A DNA stretch of 64,000 nt, taken from positions 1-64,000 of the forward strand of contig CAXUKS010000018.1 in the NCBI GenBank assembly GCA_964251675.1, in the 5' to 3' direction. Below are positions 1 to 8,138 of this stretch, piece after piece. The DNA comes from JANXMY01 sp964251675. Lineage in GTDB: Bacteria > Armatimonadota > Armatimonadia > Armatimonadales > Capsulimonadaceae. The notes beneath the pieces were generated by a model. It was not told where the DNA came from. It ran no database searches and worked only from the letters and a program-made list of their open reading frames with translations. The translations under genes and the position numbers were made by a program. Within the stretch, counting starts at the first letter, position 1, and every line of letters starts with the position of its first letter.

Positions 1-1
1 G

Positions 2-1042
2 CTGCGCGTGGCCGCTGACAAAAAAGCGTCGGACGTGTTCATCAAAGCCAACAGTCCTCCGGCCATGCGGATCAGCGGACGCATATCGATCACAGATGCC
101 CCCGCGCTGACCGCCGACGACTGCCGCAACCTCGCCTACAGCGTCATGACACATGAGCAGATCGGGCGCTTTGAGCATCGGCACGAGCTGGATCTGGCGT
201 TTGAGGTGGAAGGCGTCTGCCGCATCCGCTGCAATGTCTACCAGCAGCGCGGCACGATGGGCATGGTGCTTCGGCTCATCCCGCTGAAAATCTACACGCT
301 GGAACAGCTTGGAATGCCCCCGGTCATTGCCGAAATGACCAAGAATCGGCAGGGCCTTATCCTGGTGACCGGGCCGACCGGGTCAGGCAAGACCACGACC
401 ATGGCGGGCATGATTGACCTGATCAACTCCACGCGCCGCGCCAACATTATTACGTGCGAAGACCCCATCGAGTTCATGCATCCCGATAAGATGTCGATTG
501 TCTCTCAGCGCGAGATTGGCCTGGATACCGATTCGTTCGCCGATGCGCTGAAGTATATGCTGCGTCAGAACCCAGACATTATTCTGGTCGGCGAGATGCG
601 CGATATTGAAACCATGAGCATCGGCCTGTCCGCCGCCGAGACCGGCCACCTCGTCATGTCTACCCTGCACACTGCGTCCGCCGCCGAGACCCTGGACCGC
701 ATCATCAATATGTACCCCCCGCAGGACCGGGATATGCTCTGCCTGCGCCTGTCGGGATCGCTGAAAGGCGTCATCTCGCAGAAGCTCCCCCCCCGCGCCG
801 ACGGCACGGGCCGCGTCGGGGCCGTGGAAGTAATGGTGGTCACGCCGACTATTGCCAAGCTGATTGAAGAAGGCCGCGCCTCGCAGCTCTACGGGGCCAT
901 CGCCGAAGGCAATTTCTGGGGCATGCAGACTATGAACCAGTGCCTGATTAAATACGTCCGCGCCGGTCTGATCTCCGAAGACGAGGCTCTCGCCAACGCC
1001 GGCAACGTCACCGAAATGAAGCAGATGCTCCGCCGACCGTAA
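2..1042 (+). CDS. pilT: PilT-type twitching motility ATPase, 5' end cut by window
   Basis: This is a type IV pilus retraction ATPase, a cytoplasmic hexameric secretion-ATPase-superfamily motor. The open frame runs back to the window edge (L-R-V-A-A-D-K-K-A-S-D), so the GTG at 8 is probably internal and the true start lies upstream. Counting from that GTG, the Walker A motif GPTGSGKTT is at about residues 122-130, followed by the Asp box (ITCEDPIEF), Walker B (DIILVGEMRD) and His box (STLHTASAAETLDRI). The C-terminal AIRNLIRE motif typical of PilT is degenerate here (TIAKLIEEGR), so a PilU-like or divergent PilT role is possible. The next gene downstream is on the opposite strand. Confidence 0.93.
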   Translation: MRVAADKKASDVFIKANSPPAMRISGRISITDAPALTADDCRNLAYSVMTHEQIGRFEHRHELDLAFEVEGVCRIRCNVYQQRGTMGMVLRLIPLKIYTLEQLGMPPVIAEMTKNRQGLILVTGPTGSGKTTTMAGMIDLINSTRRANIITCEDPIEFMHPDKMSIVSQREIGLDTDSFADALKYMLRQNPDIILVGEMRDIETMSIGLSAAETGHLVMSTLHTASAAETLDRIINMYPPQDRDMLCLRLSGSLKGVISQKLPPRADGTGRVGAVEVMVVTPTIAKLIEEGRASQLYGAIAEGNFWGMQTMNQCLIKYVRAGLISEDEALANAGNVTEMKQMLRRP

Positions 1043-1060
1043 AGCTGGGAGACAGCACAA

Positions 1061-1096
1061 CGCCCCGCCGGACCCAGTCCGGCGGGGCGTTTTATT
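1061..1096 (+). terminator. Rho-independent terminator of pilT
   Basis: A perfect 13-bp stem (1061-1073 with 1077-1089) closes a 3-nt loop and is followed by TTTTATT. It starts 18 nt after the pilT stop codon. It lies between convergent genes, and only the plus-strand side has a clear T-run. Confidence 0.9.
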
Positions 1097-1100
1097 GGTT

Positions 1101-2435
1101 TCAAACCGACACGGCCTCGGGCGCGGGAGCCGACGCGGCCTCTCTAGCCCGGCGCTTTTTCTGGTTTTCGAGCTTGCCCCGGCGCTTATTAATGTACATC
1201 AGCACGCCGGTCCCAAACAGAACCAGCGGGGATAGCCCGACCAGCAGGTGGAGGGCTTTGACGACGTAGTAAGACCAGCCGTAGCCCCACTGCCCTTCGT
1301 GAATGGGCATCAGCCAGCTCATCACGCGCACGCCCAGCGGCGAGCTGTCCGGCAGATCTACGCTGGTCAGCGAGCCGTCGCGCTCATTGATGTTGAGCGT
1401 GATCAGCCGGGGCCGCACCCCGTAAGCCTCGGGCAGTGCTTTTGTCACGCGCAGGCCGCCGCGCCCCCCGCGTCCGCGCCCGATTTGCAGCACGGGCAGC
1501 TTGGGGAAGACCTTCCCGGCACTGGCAAGCACGGCGGCGTAAGTCATCTTCGCTCCGCCTCCGCCCTGCCCTTGCCTGCCGCCCTGCCCCTGCCTGCCGC
1601 CCTCCCCTCTGCCGCCGCCTTCTCTGCCACCGGGTCCTGCCGGACCGCCAGGACCCTCGACTGCGGCCACCATCGGCGTGCCGGTGAGCGTAGACACAAG
1701 GCCAATCGTCTGCGGCTTCCAGAAGTAGCTGGCCGCCGTGACGGTAATCACAATCAGCCCCAGTGACGAATAAAAGCCGACCATGTTGTGCAGGTCAAAT
1801 ACCAGCCGCTTTGCCGACGCCCCGCGCTGAAGGGTCGTGCGCTGGCGGAGCTGCCGGGCAAAGCTCTGCGCCGACGGCCACCAGAGCCACAGGCCCGATG
1901 CCAGAAGGGCAATCAAAAAGAGAACGCCGTAGCGATTTAAAGCCTGCCCGACATCATCCAGCAGAAGCTGCCGATGCAGCCGCAGCACCCAGGGGAAGAA
2001 CGTGCCTCCCGCCGGGCGCTCTCCGATAATCGTCCCCGTGTAGGGGTTCACAAACGCTTCCAGTCGTCCGCCGCGCCCCCCGCCACGCGGCGGATTTTGT
2101 CCCGAACCCGGCGGGGCATAGGCGACGCGCAGGGACTGCTCCGGCGACTGCGGCAGCATGAGCGAGTTGATTGTCGCCCCCGGATGGCGCTGAGTGACTG
2201 CGGCGGCCAGCGTGTCCAGTGGCAGGGCCGCCCGCCCGGCGGGGGCCGACACCGTAAACAGGGAGCGGTGCGTGGCCGCATCCAGCTCATTCTCAAAGAG
2301 CAGCAGCGAGCCGGACAGGCCCATCACCACAAAGTACAGGCCCAGGACAAGGCCCACCCAGAGATGAGCAAAGAAGACACCACGGCGAAGCGCAAGCGTT
2401 GTGCGCGGCGGCAGAACCGGTCGAGTATTCGTCAT
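1101..2435 (-). CDS. PepSY-associated transmembrane protein
   Basis: This is a 445-residue membrane protein of the PepSY_TM (PiuB-like) family, often linked to iron uptake or redox at the membrane. The substrate is not evident. An N-terminal helix (AHLWVGLVLGLYFVVMGLSG) is followed by a PepSY-like extracytoplasmic region, further membrane helices, and a final helix near residue 410. A low-complexity Gly/Arg/Gln stretch of about 35 residues sits mid-protein between two helices. I start it at the ATG at 2435, because a longer frame reaching 2486 would run into the upstream gene; an AGGTG lies about 8 nt upstream. One base separates it from the preceding DUF1559 stop, so the two are probably co-translated. 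Confidence 0.82.
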   Translation of the reverse strand: MTNTRPVLPPRTTLALRRGVFFAHLWVGLVLGLYFVVMGLSGSLLLFENELDAATHRSLFTVSAPAGRAALPLDTLAAAVTQRHPGATINSLMLPQSPEQSLRVAYAPPGSGQNPPRGGGRGGRLEAFVNPYTGTIIGERPAGGTFFPWVLRLHRQLLLDDVGQALNRYGVLFLIALLASGLWLWWPSAQSFARQLRQRTTLQRGASAKRLVFDLHNMVGFYSSLGLIVITVTAASYFWKPQTIGLVSTLTGTPMVAAVEGPGGPAGPGGREGGGRGEGGRQGQGGRQGQGGGGAKMTYAAVLASAGKVFPKLPVLQIGRGRGGRGGLRVTKALPEAYGVRPRLITLNINERDGSLTSVDLPDSSPLGVRVMSWLMPIHEGQWGYGWSYYVVKALHLLVGLSPLVLFGTGVLMYINKRRGKLENQKKRRAREAASAPAPEAVSV

Positions 2436-2436
2436 A

Positions 2437-3387
2437 TCAGAGCACCTTGCTGTAGGGCCAGAGATAATTGGCGTAGTAGTAATCAATCCGCTTCAGGGGC
2501 AGGTTCGGGCCAAGCTGGTTCGGCTCCTGGTATTCAGCGGGCACAGAGACGCCGGGGGCTGGCTCGATATAACCGAGGTGAAGCTGCCTGTAGGCAGACG
2601 CCGGATTCGGCAGCCGAGCCGCTGTTTCTGCATCCAGTGTCGTCCGCATGGCTTTGACATGGCCGTCCTGCCAGAGCACATTGGTGAAGCCGTTATGGCG
2701 GTCAATGGCAAAACCGGACCCGACGGTCGGCCCAGCCGCCCCCGAGAGCGTTTTGGGCAGGATGCAGTAGCCGCTGTCGCTGAAAACATTCGGCCCGCGC
2801 AGACGGGTGTTGATCCCGGTGACAATCGCGCCGTTGATCGTGATGGTTGTGGCCGTGTCGGCCAGCAGGAGCGTTTCCGCGGGGGCAACTACCCGGCTTT
2901 CAGGCACTCCGGACAGGTTTGGGTTCAGGCCATAGCCGATGAAGTTAGGGATCGGAATGCCTTCGGAGTCAGCCAGAATGGTTCCGCCCTGCGTGGACTC
3001 ATGGGCGCTGGGGCAGGTATAAAGCTGGGAGGGCCGAGTAGACTTGCCGACATAGGGGCCGAGGGGGCCGCCGTTGGCATCGTAGGTGCCTGGGCTGTTG
3101 CTGATGTAGCCCATCCAGTACGTGCGCCCGTTGCGTGTGCCGGGGTGGTCCGTGCCCGCGCAGGGACTGCCTGCAGCGGCTTCCAGCACCAGCGAGCCAT
3201 CGAAATCCTGGGCGTAGCTGAGCATGGCAAGGCCAATCTGCCGCATATTAGACTGGCAGGACGCCTTGCGGGCGTTTTCGCGGACGGTTTGAAAGACGGG
3301 AAATAAAATCGCGGCCAGAATCGCCACAATAGCGATGACGACGAGCAGCTCAATCAGCGTGAAGCCACGCCGGTGGCGAAAAGCCAT
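2437..3387 (-). CDS. DUF1559 pseudopilin with prepilin-type N-terminus (H-x9-DG)
   Basis: This is a pseudopilin-like secreted protein of about 316 residues. It has a short basic leader ending in G, then FTLIELLVVIAIVAILAAIL, the type IV prepilin peptidase cleavage/methylation motif, followed by the ENARKASCQSN..QIGLA region typical of DUF1559 proteins. Near the C-terminus an H-x9-DG motif (HNGFTNVLWQDG) is present. The start at 3387 is set by a strong AGGAGA Shine-Dalgarno 6 nt upstream; an upstream frame to 3429 has no such support. Such proteins are hugely expanded in Planctomycetota and Armatimonadota, and their role is unknown but presumably linked to type II/IV secretion. It is followed 1 nt later by the PepSY gene. 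Confidence 0.9.
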   Translation of the reverse strand: MAFRHRRGFTLIELLVVIAIVAILAAILFPVFQTVRENARKASCQSNMRQIGLAMLSYAQDFDGSLVLEAAAGSPCAGTDHPGTRNGRTYWMGYISNSPGTYDANGGPLGPYVGKSTRPSQLYTCPSAHESTQGGTILADSEGIPIPNFIGYGLNPNLSGVPESRVVAPAETLLLADTATTITINGAIVTGINTRLRGPNVFSDSGYCILPKTLSGAAGPTVGSGFAIDRHNGFTNVLWQDGHVKAMRTTLDAETAARLPNPASAYRQLHLGYIEPAPGVSVPAEYQEPNQLGPNLPLKRIDYYYANYLWPYSKVL

Positions 3388-3623
3388 AGGTATTCTCCTG
3401 GGTTCTATAAAAAGAGCCATCAGGAGCAAAATGGGGTAGAATGCCTTTGGTCAAGGATGGTTTCTGCCATTCTGCTCCGCGCCCCGGCGGTCTGCAAACT
3501 GCCGGGGCGTTTTAATCTCCGACTAAATCAGTCGGCGATAGAATAGCATACCGAGGTTTCATTTGTCAAGGCTTGGCGGCAGAACAGGCAAATTATTCTA
3601 TGTTCAGCAGAATTGCCTAAACA

Positions 3624-3748
3624 GGTTAAAACCCGAGGCATAGAAAAGCCCACCGTACAGGGCACGTAAGAACGTTGACGCGGTGGCTGTATTGTCCTTT
3701 GTCTTTTGTCCCCTGGACACTGGGCAATTTCAGCCTCGGGTTTCAACC
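3624..3748. repeat. Inverted-repeat (MITE/REP-like) element
   Basis: The arms at 3624-3639 and 3733-3748 are inverted copies matching at 15 of 16 positions (GGTT[A/G]AAACCCGAGGC). The core resembles the GGTTGAAAACCCC ends of the elements at 19772, 33451 and 37104, so this may be a diverged member of the same family. No coding capacity is visible. Confidence 0.6.
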
Positions 3749-3817
3749 CGTGGCTTCCCATCACTCTGGAAATGCCGCCAGCAGGTCAGTTCGTCAGGCG
3801 CTCTCCGACAAACAGAA

Positions 3818-3850
3818 GCCCCGCCGGATTGAACCCGGCGGGGCGTTTTT
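3818..3850. terminator. Probable terminator hairpin downstream of secA
   Basis: A perfect 10-bp GCCCCGCCGG stem (3818-3827 with 3835-3844) with a 7-nt loop lies 20 nt beyond the secA stop. On the plus strand it is followed by GTTTTT; on the minus strand, the secA direction, by TTCTGTTTGT. It could therefore end transcription from both sides. Only a minus-strand transcript is obvious here. Confidence 0.6.
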
Positions 3851-3864
3851 GCTCTCACAGCAGC

Positions 3865-6800
3865 CTAGTTTTGGCTACGGGGCTTGCCTTTGCTGACGCG
3901 GCGGCGGCGGACGGCCTGACCGGGGGCCAGAACGGCTTCGGCGGGACCGGGTTCGCCGGGAAAGTCCTCGTTTGCGCCCTGTTCCAGAATCTCGCCGAGA
4001 TTGGCGAACGGGTCTTCGGGAACGTCGCTCATGGCGTTCATGCTGATCTGGATCGTGGACATGATCTGGACGACTTCGGCCTGCACGGAGGCGATCATCT
4101 GCTGGAACATATCGTAGGCTTCTTTTTTGTACAGCACCAGCGGGTCGATGCCTGCATAGCCGCGCCAGCCGATGCCTTCGCGCAGGTAGTCCATCGCGGA
4201 CAGATGCTCCATCCAGTGCCGGTCCAGCGCCTGCAAGGTAACGCGGCGCTCCAGGTCGCGGATTTCAGCCAGCCCCTGCTCCTCGCCCAGGGTCTCTACA
4301 AAGTGCTTCTCCTTGTCGGCATAGGCCCGCTCGGCGGTCTCGGTCAGGAAGTCTACCATCGCCGTGTGGGTTTTGCCCGTCAGGTCTTCTTGCGTGGCGT
4401 AGTCGGCCACTGGGAAGTACTGGGTGAGACCCGCGAACAGACCTTCCAAATCCCATTCTTCCGGCGCGGCGCTTTCGGGGGCGAAGTGGTTGATCTCGCT
4501 TCGCACGGCTTCGTCGAGGTAGCCCACAATGGTGTCGTGCAGGTCCGCGCCTTCCATAATGCGCCGCCGCTCGCCGTAGATGTTTGCCCGCTGAACGTTC
4601 ATAACGTCGTCATAGTCCAGCGTGGATTTACGCTGATCGAAGTAGAACTGCTCTACTTTCTTCTGCGCCCGCGCAATCATGCCCGACAGCATTTTGGCGT
4701 CAATGGCCTGATCTTCCGCCCAGCCTTGCAGCAGAGGCGAGTTGGCCCGGTCTCCGAACAGACGCCACAGCTCATCTTCCAGCGAGACAAAGAAGCGCGA
4801 CGCGCCGGGGTCCCCCTGACGGCCTGCGCGGCCCCGGAGCTGGTTGTCAATGCGCCGGGCCTCGTGCCGCTCGCTGCCGATAATGACCAGACCGCCCAGA
4901 GAGCGGACTTCCTCCGCCTCGCGTCGGTGCTGCTCGGACCCGCGCTCGGCCAGCGGGGTCAGACCAACCACGGGCTTGCCGCCGCGCCGGTACTCGTAAT
5001 TGTCGCCCGCGCCTTTGGCCGTCTCTTCCTCGGAGACGACGCTGCCGCCGAGCAGAATGTCCACGCCGCGCCCGGCCATGTTGGTGGCGACAGTGACGGT
5101 GCCTTTGCGGCCCGCCTCGGCGATGATATGGGCTTCTTTTTCGTGCGACTTGGCGTTCAAGATGTTGTGCGGAATACCGTGCGACAGGGCTTCGTCCAGA
5201 CGCTCGCGGTCACCCGGCTTGATCTCCAGGAACTTCGCCAGAGCGTCCCGATTGGCGGCGTCGTTCATGCTGGTGGACAGGCCAAAGTGCTTTGCCATGT
5301 CGGCAAGCTGGCCGGCAGTCAGGATAGGCGGCGTCTCGCCTTTGGGAATGCCATAGGGCGACAGGCGCTGGTTCAGCACCGCGCTCCACTCGGCATACTT
5401 GGCTTTGTCCAGCCCTTTAGTTGTTTCTAATTTATCGCGCAGCAGGTCGGTCATCGCCAGAAGCTGCAGGCGGTCATAGCGCAGGCGGTCGGAGACGCGC
5501 TCAGACATCTCGGCGCTGCGGGTTCCGATCAGCACCGGCTGCTGCCGCACGAAGAACGTCAGCACTTCGCGGGCAATGCCGCGCAGCTTGGCTTCCTGCG
5601 ACTTGTAGATGATGTCCGGCTGATCCTGCCGCACCATCGGCTTGTTGGTAGGGACAGAGACCACGTCCAGCGCATAGATTTTGCGGAACTCATCTTCCTC
5701 GGTCTTGGCCGTGCCGGTCATGCCGCCGAGCTTCGGGTAAAGCCGGAACAGGTTCTGGAACGTGATGGTCGCCAGCGTCTGGTTTTCGTTCTCGATCTTG
5801 ACGCCTTCTTTGGCCTCCACGGCCTGATGCAGACCGTCCGACCAGCGGCGGCCAAACATCAGGCGCCCGGTGTTCTCGTCAATGATGACGACTTCTTCCT
5901 TGCCTTCTTCGTTCTTCTTCACCAGGTAGTCGATGTCGCGCTTGTAAACCGCATGGGCGCGAAGGGCGGCGTTGGCGTGCTGCATCAGCGAGATGTTCTC
6001 GGCATCGGAGAGGCTATCGACGCCCAGCGCCCGCTCGACCCGCCGCTGGCCGTCATCGCTGAACGTCGCCGTTTTCTGCTTTTCTTCCAGCTTGTAATCC
6101 CGTTCGGCCTGTAATTGCCGAACAATGCGATCCATTTTGACATACAAGTCCGACGACGCTTCGGCCTGGCCGGAGATAATCAGCGGCGTCCGGGCCTCGT
6201 CAATCAGAATAGAGTCCACTTCGTCCACAATCGCAAACATCAGCTCCGGCTGGGCCAGCTCCTGCCCTGGCACGGCCAGGTTGTCACGCAGGTAGTCAAA
6301 GCCGTACTCGTTGTTCGTGCCGTAGGTGATGTCGCAGTTGTAGGCTTCGCGGCGGCTGTCCACGGGCCGGGCAAAGTCGTAGCGCGGGTCCGGGTGACGG
6401 TATTCGGGGTCAAAGATAAAGGTCCCGCCCGAGTCGCCGGTTTCGGCGCTCTGCCCCTGAATGATGCCCACGGACAGCCCTAAAAAGTGATACAGCGGCC
6501 CCATCGCCACCGCGCCGACTTTGCTGAGGTAGTCGTTGACGGTGACCAGATGCACGCCATGCCCGGTCAGCGCATTGAGGTAAATCGGCAGGGTCGCCGT
6601 CAGCGTCTTGCCTTCGCCCGTCTTCATTTCGGCGATGCGTCCATCGTGAAGCACCATGCCGCCGATCACCTGCACGTCAAAGGGACGCATTTTGATCGTC
6701 CGAAACGCCGCCTCCCGCACCACGGCGAAGGCTTCCGGCAGCAGCGGGTCCAGGGCAAGGTCGGAGACGGCCCGTTTATCGTCCCGCTTCAGCTCGTCCC

Positions 6801-6996
6801 ACGCGACGCCGCGACGCTCGCATTCGGCGTCCATGACCTCGGCCACACGCGCTTTCAGGTCGGCGGTTTTTGCCCGCAGGCCCTCATCGGAGAGCGCCTT
6901 GATTTCGGGTTCCAGCGCGTTCACCTTTTCGACCGCCTTGCGGTATTTGGCGACATCGCGCTCATTGTTATCAAACAGTTTTCGCAGAAAATCCAT
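3865..6996 (-). CDS. secA: Preprotein translocase ATPase SecA
   Basis: This is the motor ATPase of the Sec pathway, working at the cytoplasmic face of SecYEG. At 1043 residues it is longer than the usual 830-900. Visible landmarks are the Q-motif-like region FDVQVIGGMVLHDGRIAEM, Walker A MKTGEGKT at residues 124-131, VNDYLSK, DEVDSILIDEARTPLIISG, the second nucleotide fold with TNMAGRGVDILLGG, and QLRGRAGRQGDPG. The C-terminus ends in a basic RRRRVSKGKPRSQN tail and lacks the CxCx8C zinc-binding segment that binds SecB in many proteobacterial SecAs. The start at 6996 gives the canonical MDFLRKLFD N-terminus; no strong Shine-Dalgarno is seen. An upstream palindromic repeat separates it from the next ORF. 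Confidence 0.98.
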   Translation of the reverse strand: MDFLRKLFDNNERDVAKYRKAVEKVNALEPEIKALSDEGLRAKTADLKARVAEVMDAECERRGVAWDELKRDDKRAVSDLALDPLLPEAFAVVREAAFRTIKMRPFDVQVIGGMVLHDGRIAEMKTGEGKTLTATLPIYLNALTGHGVHLVTVNDYLSKVGAVAMGPLYHFLGLSVGIIQGQSAETGDSGGTFIFDPEYRHPDPRYDFARPVDSRREAYNCDITYGTNNEYGFDYLRDNLAVPGQELAQPELMFAIVDEVDSILIDEARTPLIISGQAEASSDLYVKMDRIVRQLQAERDYKLEEKQKTATFSDDGQRRVERALGVDSLSDAENISLMQHANAALRAHAVYKRDIDYLVKKNEEGKEEVVIIDENTGRLMFGRRWSDGLHQAVEAKEGVKIENENQTLATITFQNLFRLYPKLGGMTGTAKTEEDEFRKIYALDVVSVPTNKPMVRQDQPDIIYKSQEAKLRGIAREVLTFFVRQQPVLIGTRSAEMSERVSDRLRYDRLQLLAMTDLLRDKLETTKGLDKAKYAEWSAVLNQRLSPYGIPKGETPPILTAGQLADMAKHFGLSTSMNDAANRDALAKFLEIKPGDRERLDEALSHGIPHNILNAKSHEKEAHIIAEAGRKGTVTVATNMAGRGVDILLGGSVVSEEETAKGAGDNYEYRRGGKPVVGLTPLAERGSEQHRREAEEVRSLGGLVIIGSERHEARRIDNQLRGRAGRQGDPGASRFFVSLEDELWRLFGDRANSPLLQGWAEDQAIDAKMLSGMIARAQKKVEQFYFDQRKSTLDYDDVMNVQRANIYGERRRIMEGADLHDTIVGYLDEAVRSEINHFAPESAAPEEWDLEGLFAGLTQYFPVADYATQEDLTGKTHTAMVDFLTETAERAYADKEKHFVETLGEEQGLAEIRDLERRVTLQALDRHWMEHLSAMDYLREGIGWRGYAGIDPLVLYKKEAYDMFQQMIASVQAEVVQIMSTIQISMNAMSDVPEDPFANLGEILEQGANEDFPGEPGPAEAVLAPGQAVRRRRVSKGKPRSQN

Positions 6997-7024
6997 AATC
7001 GTTCAGAAATGCCTTTCGCACAAG

Positions 7025-7120
7025 ATCGCCCCCCTGCCCCCAATTCTGGGGGAGTCAGAGCTAAGTCCTATCTTCGTCCGGTTCCCCACCCATCAACAGT
7101 GGTGGGGGTTAGGGGGCGAT
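7025..7120. repeat. Palindromic element, family 2, copy 1 (MITE-like)
   Basis: The element begins ATCGCCCCC and ends GGGGGCGAT, with further inner pairing (CCCCCAATTCTGGGGG on the left; CCCACC..GGTGGG on the right). A related element lies at 25316-25449, sharing GCCCCCAAT..TGGGGG and GGGGAACCGGA. It sits between secA and the small ORF at 7120-7443, whose stop codon overlaps its last base. Confidence 0.65.
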
Positions 7121-7443
7121 TAGGGCGCACGAATGGCATGGGGAAAGGGGTGAAACGAAGCCAGCCGCGCCGAGGGCGCGTCGGCAAAGACAACAGGCTG
7201 ATTGACAGGCCGCACCGGGGCGGGGCGCACAGCGGCCACAGGGCTTAGGCGCACAGAGTGAAGCCGCTCCTGCCGCACGGGGGCCTCCACCTTCGGCGGG
7301 GCCGCCTCGACTGTTCGCATCTGCCAGACCAGGCTCACCTGACGCACCGGCCCGGCGTGACCGAGCGGAGCCACCATCCACCCGGCAAGGGCAGGCGTGG
7401 CATAAATCAGGATATTCAGTTGCAGGAGCGTTTGAAACAGCAT
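7120..7443 (-). CDS. Small hypothetical protein with hydrophobic N-terminus
   Basis: I do not recognise this 107-residue ORF. It opens with a hydrophobic stretch (MLFQTLLQLNILIYATPALAG) that could be a signal peptide or anchor, followed by an Ala/Pro/Val/Arg-rich region with no clear domain. Its stop codon coincides with the edge of the palindromic element at 7025-7120, so the C-terminus may have been set by that insertion. A good sigma-70 promoter lies just upstream, leaving a leader of only about 14 nt and no Shine-Dalgarno, so translation would be leaderless-like. The promoter may instead mainly serve secA, in which case this ORF could be spurious. Confidence 0.4.
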   Translation of the reverse strand: MLFQTLLQLNILIYATPALAGWMVAPLGHAGPVRQVSLVWQMRTVEAAPPKVEAPVRQERLHSVRLSPVAAVRPAPVRPVNQPVVFADAPSARLASFHPFPHAIRAP

Positions 7444-7463
7444 AGGGCGTCAGCTACGAAGTT

Positions 7464-7493
7464 ACTATACCATTAACGGCCCGGCGATGTCAA
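7464..7493 (-). promoter_or_regulatory. Sigma-70-type promoter upstream of the 7120-7443 ORF and secA
   Basis: On the minus strand a perfect TTGACA (7493-7488) and TATAGT (7469-7464) are separated by 18 bp. The expected start site is about 14 nt upstream of the ATG at 7443 and about 460 nt upstream of secA. Confidence 0.65.
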
Positions 7494-7516
7494 AAGTTTC
7501 CGCTCTGAATGCAAAC

Positions 7517-7542
7517 GCCCCGGCCCGGTAAAGTGCCGGGGC
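7517..7542 (-). terminator. Terminator hairpin after the DUF6881 gene
   Basis: An 8-bp GCCCCGGC stem (7517-7524 with 7535-7542) lies 11 nt after the stop of the DUF6881 gene. It is followed on the minus strand by GTTTGC, a weak T-run. It separates that operon from the promoter at 7464. Confidence 0.55.
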
Positions 7543-7552
7543 TGCGAGTTCG

Positions 7553-7864
7553 TCACCGGCCAGCGGCTAGTTCCGGCGTGCGCTTCGTCGCCCGCTCCCA
7601 GAGGCGTTCAAACTCGCCTTGAGTCGTCTCGCGGGCTGCAAACTGCGGGTCGGCGTTGATTTCTCCCAGCGTGGGATGCGCCTCCCACGCCAGAAAAGTA
7701 GCGCCCTGCCCCCGGCTGCCATCGGCAGAATGGAGAGTACCGTCCTGATACTCCTCTACCTTTCGCTGTTCCTGCCGTTCCGCATTCAGCTCATAGTGAA
7801 GACGCACCGGCATATTCGGCGAAGTATGCTTCCAGTCAACAGCGATATAGCGCATAATGCTCAT
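7553..7864 (-). CDS. DUF6881-like protein (possible immunity protein)
   Basis: This is a 103-residue cytosolic protein. The pattern MRYIAVDWKH...RLHYELNAERQEQRKVEEYQDG...LGEINADPQFAA..T..EFERLWERA matches what I know as DUF6881, a small family often seen near toxins and suspected of immunity function. That role is inference; no toxin is adjacent. I start it at the ATG at 7864, which overlaps the upstream stop as ATGA. An open frame continues upstream to 8008, but it runs antiparallel to sense within the preceding gene and does not look like protein. An in-frame ATG three codons later is an alternative start. Confidence 0.68.
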   Translation of the reverse strand: MSIMRYIAVDWKHTSPNMPVRLHYELNAERQEQRKVEEYQDGTLHSADGSRGQGATFLAWEAHPTLGEINADPQFAARETTQGEFERLWERATKRTPELAAGR

Positions 7865-8109
7865 CTTTTTCTGGGGCCAATTGCATTCGACATGAAAACC
7901 AGAAGGCCAGCAATACACGCAGAAAGCATCTGTCCTATGATGAACAGCAATACAAAGCCGACCGGGAAAACGACGGCTGCGCCTGCCGCAAACATGAGGG
8001 ACGCCCAAAGCATAGAGATGTCGTGATAGCAGATGCTACAAATTAGGCCCACCACTGGAAACACACCAAGCAGCGCCGTAGACACCCAACGCATCTTAAT
8101 GTTTGACAT
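7861..8109 (-). CDS. Small multi-pass membrane protein, unknown
   Basis: This 82-residue protein has two to three hydrophobic segments (around residues 9-27, 33-55 and 57-75) and a basic GPRKR C-terminus. AAAGGTG lies 7 nt before the ATG, and its stop overlaps the next ATG (ATGA), so it is coupled to the DUF6881 gene. I recognise no family. A membrane protein next to an immunity-like protein could form a small two-gene module, but nothing in the sequence proves this. Confidence 0.6.
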   Translation of the reverse strand: MSNIKMRWVSTALLGVFPVVGLICSICYHDISMLWASLMFAAGAAVVFPVGFVLLFIIGQMLSACIAGLLVFMSNAIGPRKR

Positions 8110-8138
8110 TCGGCTACACCTTTTTATTGGCGAGGCTG

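Larger units (their letters stand above)
3388..3864. other. Intergenic region without a credible gene; hairpins and a palindromic repeat
   Basis: This is a 477-bp gap between the secA stop and the DUF1559 start. No reading frame here looks like protein. It holds a GC hairpin (3481-3488 with 3501-3508) followed on the plus strand by GTTTTAATC, a second small hairpin (3519-3524 with 3530-3535), the inverted-repeat element at 3624-3748, and the terminator-like hairpin at 3818-3844. The first hairpin has its T-run on the plus strand although both flanking genes are on the minus strand, so an unannotated plus-strand small RNA ending there is possible but unproven. Confidence 0.5.

Noticed and set aside
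3528..3764. 78-codon minus-strand ORF upstream of secA's 3' end
   Set aside because: It lies across the inverted-repeat element and reads as its translation; no Shine-Dalgarno or protein-like pattern.
3706..5430. 574-codon plus-strand open frame
   Set aside because: It runs antisense through secA; the minus-strand SecA motifs are complete, and the plus frame shows no domain or start signal.
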